From Negativicutes bacterium (GTDB taxonomy: Bacteria > Bacillota > Negativicutes > Anaeromusales > Anaeromusaceae): DNA of 64,000 nucleotides. Below are positions 1 to 7,442 of the stretch, one piece after another. Numbering within the stretch: position 1 is the first letter of the stretch; every line of letters starts with the position of its first letter. Below the pieces are notes generated by a model. The model ran no database searches. It saw only the letters and a list, made by a program, of their open reading frames with translations, and was not told where the DNA came from. The stretch spans positions 25,261-89,260 of the forward strand of contig SAAJ01000008.1 of assembly GCA_009929485.1 (NCBI GenBank), read 5' to 3'. Position numbers and translations under genes: made by a program.

Positions 1-6
1 AGAGCT

Positions 7-45
7 TGAACAAGAGTCTCGGGAGAATCGGAGGGTACGCACGAG
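7..45 (+). repeat. GAACAAGAG-type dispersed intergenic repeat, partial copy
   Basis: A purine-rich stretch that reads GAACAAGAGTCTCGGGAGAA followed by TCGGAGGGTACGCACGAGG. The same word order recurs near 29.7, 32.7, 35.4, 37.2, 39.2, 48.6 and 55.8 kb. It lies at the left window edge, so its left limit is not known. Confidence 0.7.
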
Positions 46-60
46 GCTTAGCAAGTGCGG

Positions 61-191
61 CGAATCCCTCCGCCGCTGAGGCGGCACCTCCCTTTGGCAA
101 GGGAGGCAGGGTTTTGGCTTTGGTCTGTCGAGGTGCTGAGACAAAAGGTCCCCCTTGCTAAAGGGGGATGGCCCGCAGGGGCAGGGGGATT
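61..191 (+). repeat. Hairpin-rich repeat, left flank of the DUF559 gene
   Basis: About 120 bp that recurs as a direct repeat on the other side of the DUF559 gene and, inverted, at 48974-49073. It is a chain of small hairpins: CCGCCGCTGAGGCGG, then CCTCCCTTTGGCAAGGGAGG, then a CCCCCTTGCTAAAGGGGG unit and a GGCCCGCAGGGGC unit. No coding sequence is visible in it. Confidence 0.85.
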
Positions 192-211
192 TAAAAATCG
201 AGGCGATATAA

Positions 212-598
212 ATGCATCGCAAGCATAATAAGAGGCTTACTGTTTATGCTCGGCAATTGAGAAAAACTATGACGAAGGAAGAACGAAAGCTTTGGTATGA
301 ATTCTTGCGTGAATGTCCAGTGCGGTTTTTGCGACAAAAAGTAATTGGTCAGTATATCGTCGATTTTTATTGTGCTCAAGCTGGCTTGATTTTGGAAATA
401 GATGGCGGCCAGCATTATGAAGAAGAAAATCTTATTCAGGATAGACTGCGTAGCATGGTTTTGGCCCAATACGGTCTTGAAGTGCTGCGGTTTACTAATT
501 TAGAAGTTAAAGAAAACTTTTTCGGAGTCTGTGAAGCGATTGAATTACGGCTTAAAACACGCATGGAAGAAAAGAAGCACGAATCCCTCCGCCGCTGA
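212..598 (+). CDS. DUF559 domain protein (restriction-endonuclease-like fold)
   Basis: A 128-residue protein that fits the DUF559 family, small proteins related to the Vsr/restriction-endonuclease-like fold whose cellular role is mostly unknown. Visible family signatures are the basic N-terminus (ARQLRKTMTKEERKLW), the RQKVIGQYIVDFYC block and the acidic core LEIDGGQHYEE; the Asp and Glu residues there are the expected metal-binding positions. The gene sits alone between two direct repeats, and its last codons and TGA stop lie inside the right repeat (KKHESLRR then stop in CCGCTGAGG). No other gene of a restriction or repair system is adjacent. The family call is firm; a nuclease activity or a role in moving the repeats is inference. 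Confidence 0.88.
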   Translation: MHRKHNKRLTVYARQLRKTMTKEERKLWYEFLRECPVRFLRQKVIGQYIVDFYCAQAGLILEIDGGQHYEEENLIQDRLRSMVLAQYGLEVLRFTNLEVKENFFGVCEAIELRLKTRMEEKKHESLRR

Positions 599-698
599 GG
601 CGGCACTTCCCTTTGGCAATGGAGGCAGGTTCTGTCGAGGTGCTGAGACAAAAGGTCCCCATTGCTAAAGGGGGATGGCCCGTAGGGCCAGGGGGATT
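580..698 (+). repeat. Hairpin-rich repeat, right flank of the DUF559 gene
   Basis: Direct copy of the 61-191 repeat with a few substitutions and a shorter middle segment. It includes the same CGAATCCCTCC start, the CCGCC/GGCGG hairpin and the GGGGGATGGCCCG end. It supplies the stop codon of the DUF559 gene and ends just before the TetR promoter. Confidence 0.85.
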
Positions 699-705
699 GA
701 AATAT

Positions 706-762
706 TTGACATACTCCCTTTAGAGTGCTATGCTAATTCAAACAAACGATTGTTTGAATTAG
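706..762 (+). promoter_or_regulatory. Promoter and 30 bp palindromic operator for the TetR-efflux operon
   Basis: A consensus -35 TTGACA (706-711) and a -10 TATGCT (729-734) are 17 bp apart. Overlapping the -10 and the expected transcription start is a perfect inverted repeat: CTAATTCAAACAA (733-745), spacer ACGA, TTGTTTGAATTAG (750-762). This placement fits autorepression by the TetR protein encoded from 777; the repressor assignment is inference. Confidence 0.8.
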
Positions 763-776
763 GGGGCGGATAAAAG

Positions 777-1400
777 ATGGAAGATAAGGACAGCCGCGCC
801 AAGCTGCTGGCGATAGCGACGGATCTGTTTGCATGCAAAGGCTTTGCCGCTGTATCGGTACGAGAGCTGACGCAGCAGGCTAAGCTCAATGTGTCGGCGG
901 TATCCTATCATTTTGGAGGCAAAGAAGGCTTATATCAGGCGGTATTGGAGGAGCAGTTCCGGCCTATTCGCGAGAGCATGGAAACGATGCAGGCGCAGAC
1001 GCCGTCGACGCCGATTGCCAAGCTGGAGATGTATGCGAATCGAGTAACCTACATTCACGGGCAGCGGCCCTATTTGTCTCGTTTTATCATGAGAGAGCTG
1101 CTGAAGCCCACTGCCTATGGCGGACCGATCGTGGAGCGCCATTTAGGCGAAGTATATCAATTTGTCATGGAGACGCTGCGCGAAGGCATGGAGCAGGGCC
1201 TGTTTCGGCAAGGTCTGGATGTGGCCCATGCGGCAATATCCATGGCGGGCATTCTTAATTTTTATTTCATCACGAAGCCGCTGGCAGAAAAAATGGTGCC
1301 TTTGGGGGAAGATTCGGATGCTAAATATGCGATACAGGCGTTTCAGCTGTATTTATACGGCATTGTGGATTCAAAGACAAAAGGAAACGAGAATGGGTGA
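777..1400 (+). CDS. TetR/AcrR family transcriptional regulator
   Basis: A 207-residue regulator. Residues about 6-55 form the TetR helix-turn-helix: LLAIATDLFACKGFAAVSVR leads into a recognition region ending VSAVSYHFGGKEGLYQAV. The remainder is an all-helical ligand-binding domain resembling the CecR/DUF1956 type, often tied to drug efflux. AGGGGG lies 10 bases before the ATG. It is the first gene of a three-gene operon with an EmrA-like adaptor and an EmrB-like pump, and its stop overlaps a possible GTG start of the adaptor. A perfect 30 bp palindrome sits on its own promoter, so it most likely represses the operon until a toxic ligand binds. The ligand cannot be read from sequence. Confidence 0.9.
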   Translation: MEDKDSRAKLLAIATDLFACKGFAAVSVRELTQQAKLNVSAVSYHFGGKEGLYQAVLEEQFRPIRESMETMQAQTPSTPIAKLEMYANRVTYIHGQRPYLSRFIMRELLKPTAYGGPIVERHLGEVYQFVMETLREGMEQGLFRQGLDVAHAAISMAGILNFYFITKPLAEKMVPLGEDSDAKYAIQAFQLYLYGIVDSKTKGNENG

Positions 1401-1405
1401 GCGCA

Positions 1406-2455
1406 ATGAAGGATAAAAAGAAACTATTTCGGATTGCCTTGCTTTTTTTACTGGCCGCGGCTGTAGCCGGCGGCTGGTATATCTGGCAGGACGGCAAGGT
1501 TACGACGGACAATGCGGCTATTGAAGGTACGATCGTGACATTGAGCCCCAAAGTTCAGGGCTATGTCAAAGCGGTACATATTAAAGATAATCAAGTCGTG
1601 AAAGCCGGCGATGTGCTGGTAGAAATCGATCCTGCGGACTATCAGATTAAGCGGGATCGGGCGGCGGCGGCCTTGTCGGCAGCCAAAGCGGCTGCTGGTG
1701 CGGCGCAAAGCAGCCTGGCCACGACGTCCATTTCCGCTCCGTCTGGCTTAGAAGGGGCTCGGGCGCAGGTGGCATCGGCACAGGCGAACTGGGAGAAAGC
1801 GGCGGCTGACCGGCAGCGTATGGAAAGCCTTTTTCGCGAAGGCGCCTGCTCGCAGCAACAGTGGGATCAAGCGGTAGCTACGGAAGCCTCCTTACGGGCG
1901 GCGTTGGAAAAAAGCCAAGCCGACGCTCGTTCGGCGTCAACGGCGCCCAGCGTTATCGCTACGGCTCAAAGTACAACAGAGCAGCTGGCGGCGCAGGTGC
2001 GTCAGGCCGAAGTGGAGCTGGCGCAAGCGGAGCAGGATTTAGCAAATACGAAAATTATTGCTCCGGTGGACGGGCGGATTACCAAACGCAGCGTGGAACT
2101 GGGAAACTACGTCCAGGCGGGGCAGCAACTGGGCTCTTTAGTTGGGACGGAGTTGTGGGTTGTGGCCAATTTTAAGGAAACCCAGCTTAAGCGCATGCAC
2201 CCGGGACAGACGGCGGAAATACGCATTGACGCTTACCCCGGCGTTACGCTAAAAGGGCGCGTGGACAGCTTGCAGGCGGGAACGGGCGCGCATTTTTCCT
2301 TGTTTCCGGCGGAAAATGCCACCGGTAATTTTGTAAAAGTGGTGCAGCGGGTACCGGTCAAGATCGTTTTGGAAGCGCAGCCGGAAAGCTCCATCCATCT
2401 GGGGCCCGGCATGTCCGTAGAGCCCACGGTATTTACGGAAGGAACGGTTCTTTAA
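1406..2455 (+). CDS. emrA: HlyD/EmrA family efflux periplasmic adaptor
   Basis: A membrane-fusion adaptor of about 349 residues. It has one N-terminal membrane segment (residues about 8-27), a barrel-sandwich/lipoyl-like half (KVQGYVKAVHIKDNQVVKAG), a long Ala/Gln-rich coiled-coil hairpin (about 80-200), the second lipoyl half (KIIAPVDGRITKRSVELGNY) and a beta-barrel end. In this family the adaptor links an inner-membrane pump to an outer-membrane exit, which suits a diderm cell; no TolC gene is nearby. The downstream EmrB-like gene starts 2 bp after its stop. An in-frame GTG at 1397 is an alternative start. Gene symbol by family resemblance. Confidence 0.9.
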   Translation: MKDKKKLFRIALLFLLAAAVAGGWYIWQDGKVTTDNAAIEGTIVTLSPKVQGYVKAVHIKDNQVVKAGDVLVEIDPADYQIKRDRAAAALSAAKAAAGAAQSSLATTSISAPSGLEGARAQVASAQANWEKAAADRQRMESLFREGACSQQQWDQAVATEASLRAALEKSQADARSASTAPSVIATAQSTTEQLAAQVRQAEVELAQAEQDLANTKIIAPVDGRITKRSVELGNYVQAGQQLGSLVGTELWVVANFKETQLKRMHPGQTAEIRIDAYPGVTLKGRVDSLQAGTGAHFSLFPAENATGNFVKVVQRVPVKIVLEAQPESSIHLGPGMSVEPTVFTEGTVL

Positions 2456-2456
2456 G

Positions 2457-4034
2457 ATGGAAGCGGCCATGCATCGTCCCGAACGGCCTTTTCTGGTTTC
2501 CGTAGTGGTCAGTTTGGCGGCGTTTATGGAAGTGCTGGATACGACCATTGCCAATGTGGCTTTGGCGTATATCGCCGGTTCTTTGGGGGCGAGCTCCGAG
2601 GAGAGCACCTGGATTTTAACGTCGTATCTTGTAGCGAACGGCATTGTATTGCCCTTATCCGGTTGGCTCTCGGCGTTGATGGGGCGGAAGAATTTTTTCA
2701 TTGTCTGCATTCTTGGTTTTACGGCGGCGTCGTTTTTGTGTGGCATTGCAACTTCGCTGTCCATGCTGATCGTATGCCGGTTGTTGCAAGGCTTGGCCGG
2801 AGGGGGCTTGCAGCCGGCGCAGCAAGCCATTATCAAGGATAGCTTTCCGCCGGAGAAGCTGGGCCTGGCTTTTGCCATTACCGGCGTTACTACGGTGCTG
2901 GCGCCAATCATCGGTCCGGTGCTGGGCGGCTATATTACGGATCAGTTCAATTGGCGCTGGATTTTTTTCATGAATGTTCCTGTGGGTATTTTAGCGGCTT
3001 TTTTAGTGCGTATGCTGGTAGAAGACCCGCCGACGGCGCGCAAGCAGATTGTGCCCTCGATCGACTATATCGGCTTAGGATTGATTGCCTTAGGCCTGGG
3101 AGCGCTGCAGATTGTTCTAGATAAAGGGCAGCAGGAAGACTGGTTTGACAGTTCTTTTATTCTGCTGTTTGCCGTTATTTCGGCAGTGGCGTTGGTCTTG
3201 GCCGTCATGTGGCTTTTGAAGCAGGAGAAGCCGGTGGTGGAACTTCGATTACTCTCCATGCCCAGCTTTGGCTTGCCCTGCGTGATGATGTTTTTTGTGG
3301 GCTTTGCCTTGTATTCCGGGACGGCGCTTTTGCCCATGCTGGTGCAGACCTATTACGGCTACGACGCCACCTTGGCGGGTTTGCTCTTATCCCCCGGCGG
3401 GCTTGTAGTATTTTTCCTCATGCCCCTGGTGGGCAAACTGGTGAATCGCGTACAGGCGCGATATCTTGTAGCTTTTGGCATGGCGACGATGGCGGGCGGT
3501 ATGTGGGCTACCAGCCTTTTGACGCCCCAAAGCGATTATGAAATGTTTGTGATGGTTCGTATTCTGCAGACCATTGGCTTGCCTTTTTTGTTCATACCGG
3601 TGACGACGCTGGCATTTTCGCGCATTCCTCCAGCGCAGAGCAGTAATGCCTCGGCGATTATTTCTCTCATGCGCAACTTGGGGGGCAGCGTGGGCATTGC
3701 CTTGGTGACGAACGAAATGATTCACAGTCAGCAGCGGGAACAAGCGTATTTGGTACAGCATTTGAGCGCCGCAGAACCGGTCTATAACCAAGCGTTAGCG
3801 TCGGCGAAACAGGCGCTGCTGCAGTTGGGCGTTTCGCCAAACGACGCCGGGCCGATGGCGATGGGTAAGCTGTACCAGGAAATGCTGCACCAAGCAGGCA
3901 TTCTGGCGTACCGAGACGCTTTCCTGTTTTTGGCGACCTTGCTCTGTTTTATGGCCGTAGGCGCTCTTTTCATGCCGAATAACCTGAAAAAGAAAGAAGT
4001 TGAAGCCGATAAAGCGGCGGCTAGTGAAGCCTAG
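2457..4034 (+). CDS. emrB: EmrB/QacA-type MFS multidrug transporter (DHA2)
   Basis: A 525-residue major-facilitator protein with about 14 hydrophobic segments, the DHA2 layout. Family motifs seen are the first-helix LDTTIANVAL, the helix-4 region RLLQGLAGGGLQPAQQA and the antiporter motif C region ITGVTTVLAPIIGPVLGGYI. It would export drugs by proton antiport together with the adaptor encoded 2 bp upstream. The start at 2457 is used; the ATG at 2469 is an alternative. An intrinsic terminator follows at 4069. The substrate is unknown. Confidence 0.92.
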   Translation: MEAAMHRPERPFLVSVVVSLAAFMEVLDTTIANVALAYIAGSLGASSEESTWILTSYLVANGIVLPLSGWLSALMGRKNFFIVCILGFTAASFLCGIATSLSMLIVCRLLQGLAGGGLQPAQQAIIKDSFPPEKLGLAFAITGVTTVLAPIIGPVLGGYITDQFNWRWIFFMNVPVGILAAFLVRMLVEDPPTARKQIVPSIDYIGLGLIALGLGALQIVLDKGQQEDWFDSSFILLFAVISAVALVLAVMWLLKQEKPVVELRLLSMPSFGLPCVMMFFVGFALYSGTALLPMLVQTYYGYDATLAGLLLSPGGLVVFFLMPLVGKLVNRVQARYLVAFGMATMAGGMWATSLLTPQSDYEMFVMVRILQTIGLPFLFIPVTTLAFSRIPPAQSSNASAIISLMRNLGGSVGIALVTNEMIHSQQREQAYLVQHLSAAEPVYNQALASAKQALLQLGVSPNDAGPMAMGKLYQEMLHQAGILAYRDAFLFLATLLCFMAVGALFMPNNLKKKEVEADKAAASEA

Positions 4035-4068
4035 GCTGGTACTGGCGGAACAAAGGAACCTACAGAGA

Positions 4069-4102
4069 AGACCGTATCCTTTTTGGGAGTACGGTCTTTT
4101 TC
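4069..4102 (+). terminator. Intrinsic terminator of the efflux operon
   Basis: The stem AAGACCGTA pairs with TACGGTCTT and is followed by a T-rich tract. It lies 35 bp after the emrB-like stop. Confidence 0.85.
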
Positions 4103-4113
4103 TTTACGCCAGC

Positions 4114-4383
4114 ATTTATAAGTTTTTATGGCTGGAAAACCTAAAATTATCAAGGGCTGGGAGCTTCTGTGCAAACGGCGGCCATGATTGTATTTGAGAC
4201 AAGATTTGCGCGCGCCTCGCAAAAGCAGGGTAAGGCGGCAGTTTCTTAACTCGCTGCGCTCAAACAGGCGAAACTGTCATCCGCCTTACCCTGTTTTTGC
4301 GTCCTGCGGACCGTCTTGCTCCAATAAAAGTCTCAAGTACAATCACGGCCACCGTAGCCTCATTGTTCCCTCACTTTACTCCT
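4114..4383 (+). repeat. Large palindromic repeat with compensatory stem changes, copy 1
   Basis: About 270 bp homologous to 13136-13411. It begins ATTTATAAGTTTTTA, passes GTATTTGAGAC and ends with a CCCTCACTTTACTCC tail. Its centre is a long hairpin in which CAGGGTAAGGCGG (4226-4238) pairs perfectly with CCGCCTTACCCTG (4281-4293). It is extended by CAGTTTC/GAAACTG inside, CGCAAAA/TTTTTGCG outside and the distant pair TATTTGAGAC/GTCTCAAGTA. No transposase is present. It could be a MITE-like element or a structured RNA. Confidence 0.8.
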
Positions 4384-4407
4384 CGGTCCTTTCTCTGCTT
4401 TCCTGTT

Positions 4408-4526
4408 GGAGACCGGATGCTACGCCATCCATGGACTTTCAGAGGAGACCGGCAATTAGGCCATCCTTGGCATTGCCGGCATTAGGTACATCACGTACCG
4501 TCAGGCACTTCACGTGCCGTCGCTGT
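4408..4526 (+). repeat. Multi-palindrome repeat, copy 1 (inverted copy at 59.2 kb)
   Basis: About 119 bp built from consecutive short palindromes: GGATGCTACGCCATCC, GGCATTGCCGG, GGTACATCACGTACC and GGCACTTCACGTGCC. The reverse complement of nearly the whole unit is at 59191-59308. The next 200 bp up to the DcuC-like gene is AT-rich and shows no other clear element. Confidence 0.8.
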
Positions 4527-4728
4527 GTGACGTTCTCTTCTAAAAGATCTCGTAGCGGTCTTTTTCTGTTTAGTGGCGTTATAAAAATAGCAATTTCCCA
4601 GCACTTTGTATACTTATTTCAAATTGCGCAAAAATTAAAAAAGGAAATATCCTTAATGTGGCGAATAACGTACTGTGGTTGCAAATGTGCGTATAGAAAA
4701 AACATTTTTTAAGGAGGCGAATTGGTAG

Positions 4729-5988
4729 ATGATTTGGGTGGGAGCTATTATTGTCTTGCTTACTTTCGTTGCTATTGTGAAACGCTATGAAACAAGATTG
4801 GTGCTCTTTTTAGGCGGTTTAGCCATGGCGGCGGCGGCAGGGAAGCCCTTGGCGGCGATGGACGCGTTTGCCAAGGCCATGGTGAATGAGGGCCTGGTGA
4901 CGACGATTTGTACGGTTATGGGTTTTTCCTATGTCATGAGCGTAACCAATTGCGATAAGCATTTGGTGCATTTGCTGGCGGGGGGGCTCAAACGGGTGAA
5001 GCCGATCTTGGTGCCTGGCGCCGTGGTGGTGACCTGGGTGCTGAACATCGCCCTGCCTAGTACGGCTGGCTGCGCCGCTGCGGTAGGGGCGGTGCTCATT
5101 CCCACGCTGATTCGCTCCGGCGTGCATCCGGCTATGGCTGCGGCTTGTGTTATGTCGGGGACTTTCGGCAGTACCATGAGCCCGGGTCTCAGCCACAATC
5201 CCTTTGTGGCGAAGCTGGCCCAGGTGGACGTCATGACGGTCATTGCCAACCACGCGCCGGCGGTGCTGGTGGTGCTGGCTATTGCCGCGCCGATGTTGGC
5301 CATGGTGGCGTATTGGCGCAAGGAAGGACCGGACGCGGAGCGCGCCGCTGCTTTCCAGGGGGATGGGCAGGATTTCAAGGTCAATCCCTTAAAAGCCATT
5401 ATTCCGGCGCTGCCGCTGCTGCTGCTGGTATTGGGCAGCAAGCAGCTTGGCGTGATTCCGACAGTAACTGTGCCGCAGGCTATGATTATCGGGGCTATGC
5501 TTGGATTTTTGGCTACTTTCCAGAGCCCCCAGGAAATTTCCAAAGGCTTTTTTAAAGGTATGGGCGATTCTTACGGAGATATTATGGGGATTATTATCGC
5601 GGCTGCTGTGTTCACCCAGGGGATGCAGATTATTGGTCTGACCGGTGCGATGATTGAGAAAATGAAAGCATCCCAGGATATTGCTATTTATGCGGCGACT
5701 TTTGGACCGTACTTCTTAGCGATTCTAAGCGGTTCCGGCGATGCAGCGGCGCTGGCCTTCAACGGTGCAGTGACGCCCCATGCGGCGCAATTTGGCTGGG
5801 CTATTAGTGACATGGGTTCGCTGGCTACCATTTCCGGCGCCTTGGGACGCACCATGTCGCCAGTAGCGGGCGGCTTGATTGTCTGTGCGACCATTGCCAA
5901 GGTCAATCCCTTTGAGATTGCCAAGCGGACGGCGCCGGGCATGGTGCTGGGCGTAATCGCGGTGCTTTTGGTTTTCTCGGTACGCTAA
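4729..5988 (+). CDS. DcuC-like C4-dicarboxylate carrier
   Basis: A 419-residue membrane protein with about 12 hydrophobic segments, close in layout to the anaerobic C4-dicarboxylate carriers of the DcuC family (E. coli DcuC is about 460 residues). Visible blocks include NIALPSTAGCAAAVGAVLIP and MSGTFGSTMSPGLSHNPFVA, each in a re-entrant-loop context. DcuC proteins move succinate, fumarate or related acids in anaerobes. AAGGAGG lies 10 bases before the ATG. It is monocistronic with a repeat-filled upstream region. The next gene, a kinase, starts 133 bp later and may be cotranscribed. The family is likely; the substrate is not proven. Confidence 0.75.
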   Translation: MIWVGAIIVLLTFVAIVKRYETRLVLFLGGLAMAAAAGKPLAAMDAFAKAMVNEGLVTTICTVMGFSYVMSVTNCDKHLVHLLAGGLKRVKPILVPGAVVVTWVLNIALPSTAGCAAAVGAVLIPTLIRSGVHPAMAAACVMSGTFGSTMSPGLSHNPFVAKLAQVDVMTVIANHAPAVLVVLAIAAPMLAMVAYWRKEGPDAERAAAFQGDGQDFKVNPLKAIIPALPLLLLVLGSKQLGVIPTVTVPQAMIIGAMLGFLATFQSPQEISKGFFKGMGDSYGDIMGIIIAAAVFTQGMQIIGLTGAMIEKMKASQDIAIYAATFGPYFLAILSGSGDAAALAFNGAVTPHAAQFGWAISDMGSLATISGALGRTMSPVAGGLIVCATIAKVNPFEIAKRTAPGMVLGVIAVLLVFSVR

Positions 5989-6121
5989 CCGTAGAAAGAC
6001 TTGGTGAATTCTTGTTCTTTAATAGGAGCGTGCTATTGCCTTGCCGCCTTCTGGATTTACAGGGGGCGGCTTTACTTTTACCATAGAGAGAAAGAACGAT
6101 GACGCAGGGAGAAGGCGGACT

Positions 6122-7354
6122 ATGGATGCCTATAAGATCTTCAGCTCGGAGGAAGCGGCGGCGTACGTACGGCAGGCGTTGCCCGAATTTAGCAAGAAGG
6201 GGCCTCTTCGTGCAAGGCGTCTTGCAGGAGACAGCCGCAGCGTAGACGGTCATGTGAACGAGATTACCCGCGTGGAGGCGGCTGACGGAAGCTCGGTCAT
6301 CCTTAAGCAGCTGATGCCGCATGTCCAATTGGCGTCCCACGGGGAATTTTATGAATTGCCGTTAACGCGCATGGCTGTGGAAGTGCATGCGTTGCGTTTT
6401 TGGGAGCGTCTTTGCCCGGGTACGACGCCGCAGATTTATCGTTGGGATGATGAGCGAAAACTGCTAATCATGGAAGATTTGGGGCGGCTTCGTTTATTGA
6501 GCGAGAGTATTCTGGAACGCAGGCGGTTTCCGGAAGTTGGCAAGCAGCTAGGCAAATTTCTGGGGACGACCGCGTTTTATACCTCAGAGTTTTTTCTTGA
6601 TCTGGAAGAAAAGAAGCTGCTGCAAGCGACCTTTGCTGATGGGCAAACCAAGCCTTTTTGGAAGCGGTTGTTTTTTCAAGGCGCCATGCTGACGCCGCCG
6701 CTGGAAGCGGTCAATCCGCTCATCAAGAAAGAAATGGCGGAGCTCTGCGCCTTATCGCCGGTGCGGCGGGAGGTGGAACGCCTGCAGGAGCGCTATGCCT
6801 GGCAGCGGCAATGTTTGATTCACTCTGATTTGCATACATCCAATATTTTTGCAGGTGAGCAGGAAATCAAAGTCTTTGACGCCGAGTATGCTACCTACGG
6901 GCCGGTGGCCTTTGATCTAGGGCGGCTTCTAAGCAGTCTGGTTTTGAGTTATGCCGCTCTGCAAGCCAAGAACGATGTGGCGGCTGCGGAGAAACGGGAG
7001 CACCAGGCATACCTTTTGGATGTAATAGAAGAGATTTATCAAGAATTTGGCGATTCTTTTCAAACGGCCTGGGAAGAGCATTTTGGGGAGAGCAATCCCT
7101 TTCAAAGTCCTTACAACCGTTTTTCCCGGCAAGAACGTTTGGTCGATACCCTTGGTTTTATTGCCTGCGCTTCGGTAGGACGCCTGTGCGACGCGGGGTT
7201 GCCTTTTGATTTCAAAGAATTGACAGATCCACAGGTGCGGGCGGCAGGGCAGCGATTGGTGCTGCGTTTAGCGGAAGAACTGCTGCTGTGTGGAAAGAAG
7301 ATGACGGAGATAAACGAGCTGACCGCTTGCTTGCGGCGGCTGGTACAAGCTTGA
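6122..7354 (+). CDS. APH-fold kinase resembling S-methyl-5-thioribose kinase
   Basis: A 410-residue protein of the aminoglycoside-phosphotransferase/choline-kinase fold. The catalytic loop is CLIHSDLHTSNIF, and the metal-binding loop is FDAEYATYGPVAFDLG, which is nearer to methylthioribose kinase (DPEFAxYGPxGFDxG in that family) than to antibiotic kinases. LLIMEDLGRLRLL also fits MtnK. The length suits MtnK (about 400 residues). MtnK salvages methionine by phosphorylating 5-methylthioribose; no mtnA or other salvage gene is adjacent, so the substrate is open. The start at 6122 is preferred because the in-frame upstream extension to 6041 is low-complexity and lacks a ribosome site. Confidence 0.7.
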   Translation: MDAYKIFSSEEAAAYVRQALPEFSKKGPLRARRLAGDSRSVDGHVNEITRVEAADGSSVILKQLMPHVQLASHGEFYELPLTRMAVEVHALRFWERLCPGTTPQIYRWDDERKLLIMEDLGRLRLLSESILERRRFPEVGKQLGKFLGTTAFYTSEFFLDLEEKKLLQATFADGQTKPFWKRLFFQGAMLTPPLEAVNPLIKKEMAELCALSPVRREVERLQERYAWQRQCLIHSDLHTSNIFAGEQEIKVFDAEYATYGPVAFDLGRLLSSLVLSYAALQAKNDVAAAEKREHQAYLLDVIEEIYQEFGDSFQTAWEEHFGESNPFQSPYNRFSRQERLVDTLGFIACASVGRLCDAGLPFDFKELTDPQVRAAGQRLVLRLAEELLLCGKKMTEINELTACLRRLVQA

Positions 7355-7363
7355 GTGAAAATA

Positions 7364-7420
7364 AAAAAACCTCCTTTGGCAGCAGTCCAAGAAGCTCTGC
7401 TACCAAAGAAGGTTTTTTGT
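7364..7420. terminator. Bidirectional terminator between convergent genes
   Basis: AAAAAACCTCCTTTGGCAGCA pairs with TGCTACCAAAGAAGGTTTTTT around a short loop. A-runs and T-runs on both sides suit termination of the kinase gene (+) and the abgT-like gene (-). Confidence 0.85.
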
Positions 7421-7442
7421 TTTTAAGGCTTGCCTGGAGAGA

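Noticed and set aside
61..698. CRISPR-like array around the DUF559 gene
   Set aside because: Only two long, hairpin-rich direct repeats with a gene between them, no short spaced units.
4188..4712. 174-codon plus-strand frame in the 4.1-4.7 kb gap
   Set aside because: It runs through two repeat families and their hairpins, has odd composition and no family resemblance.
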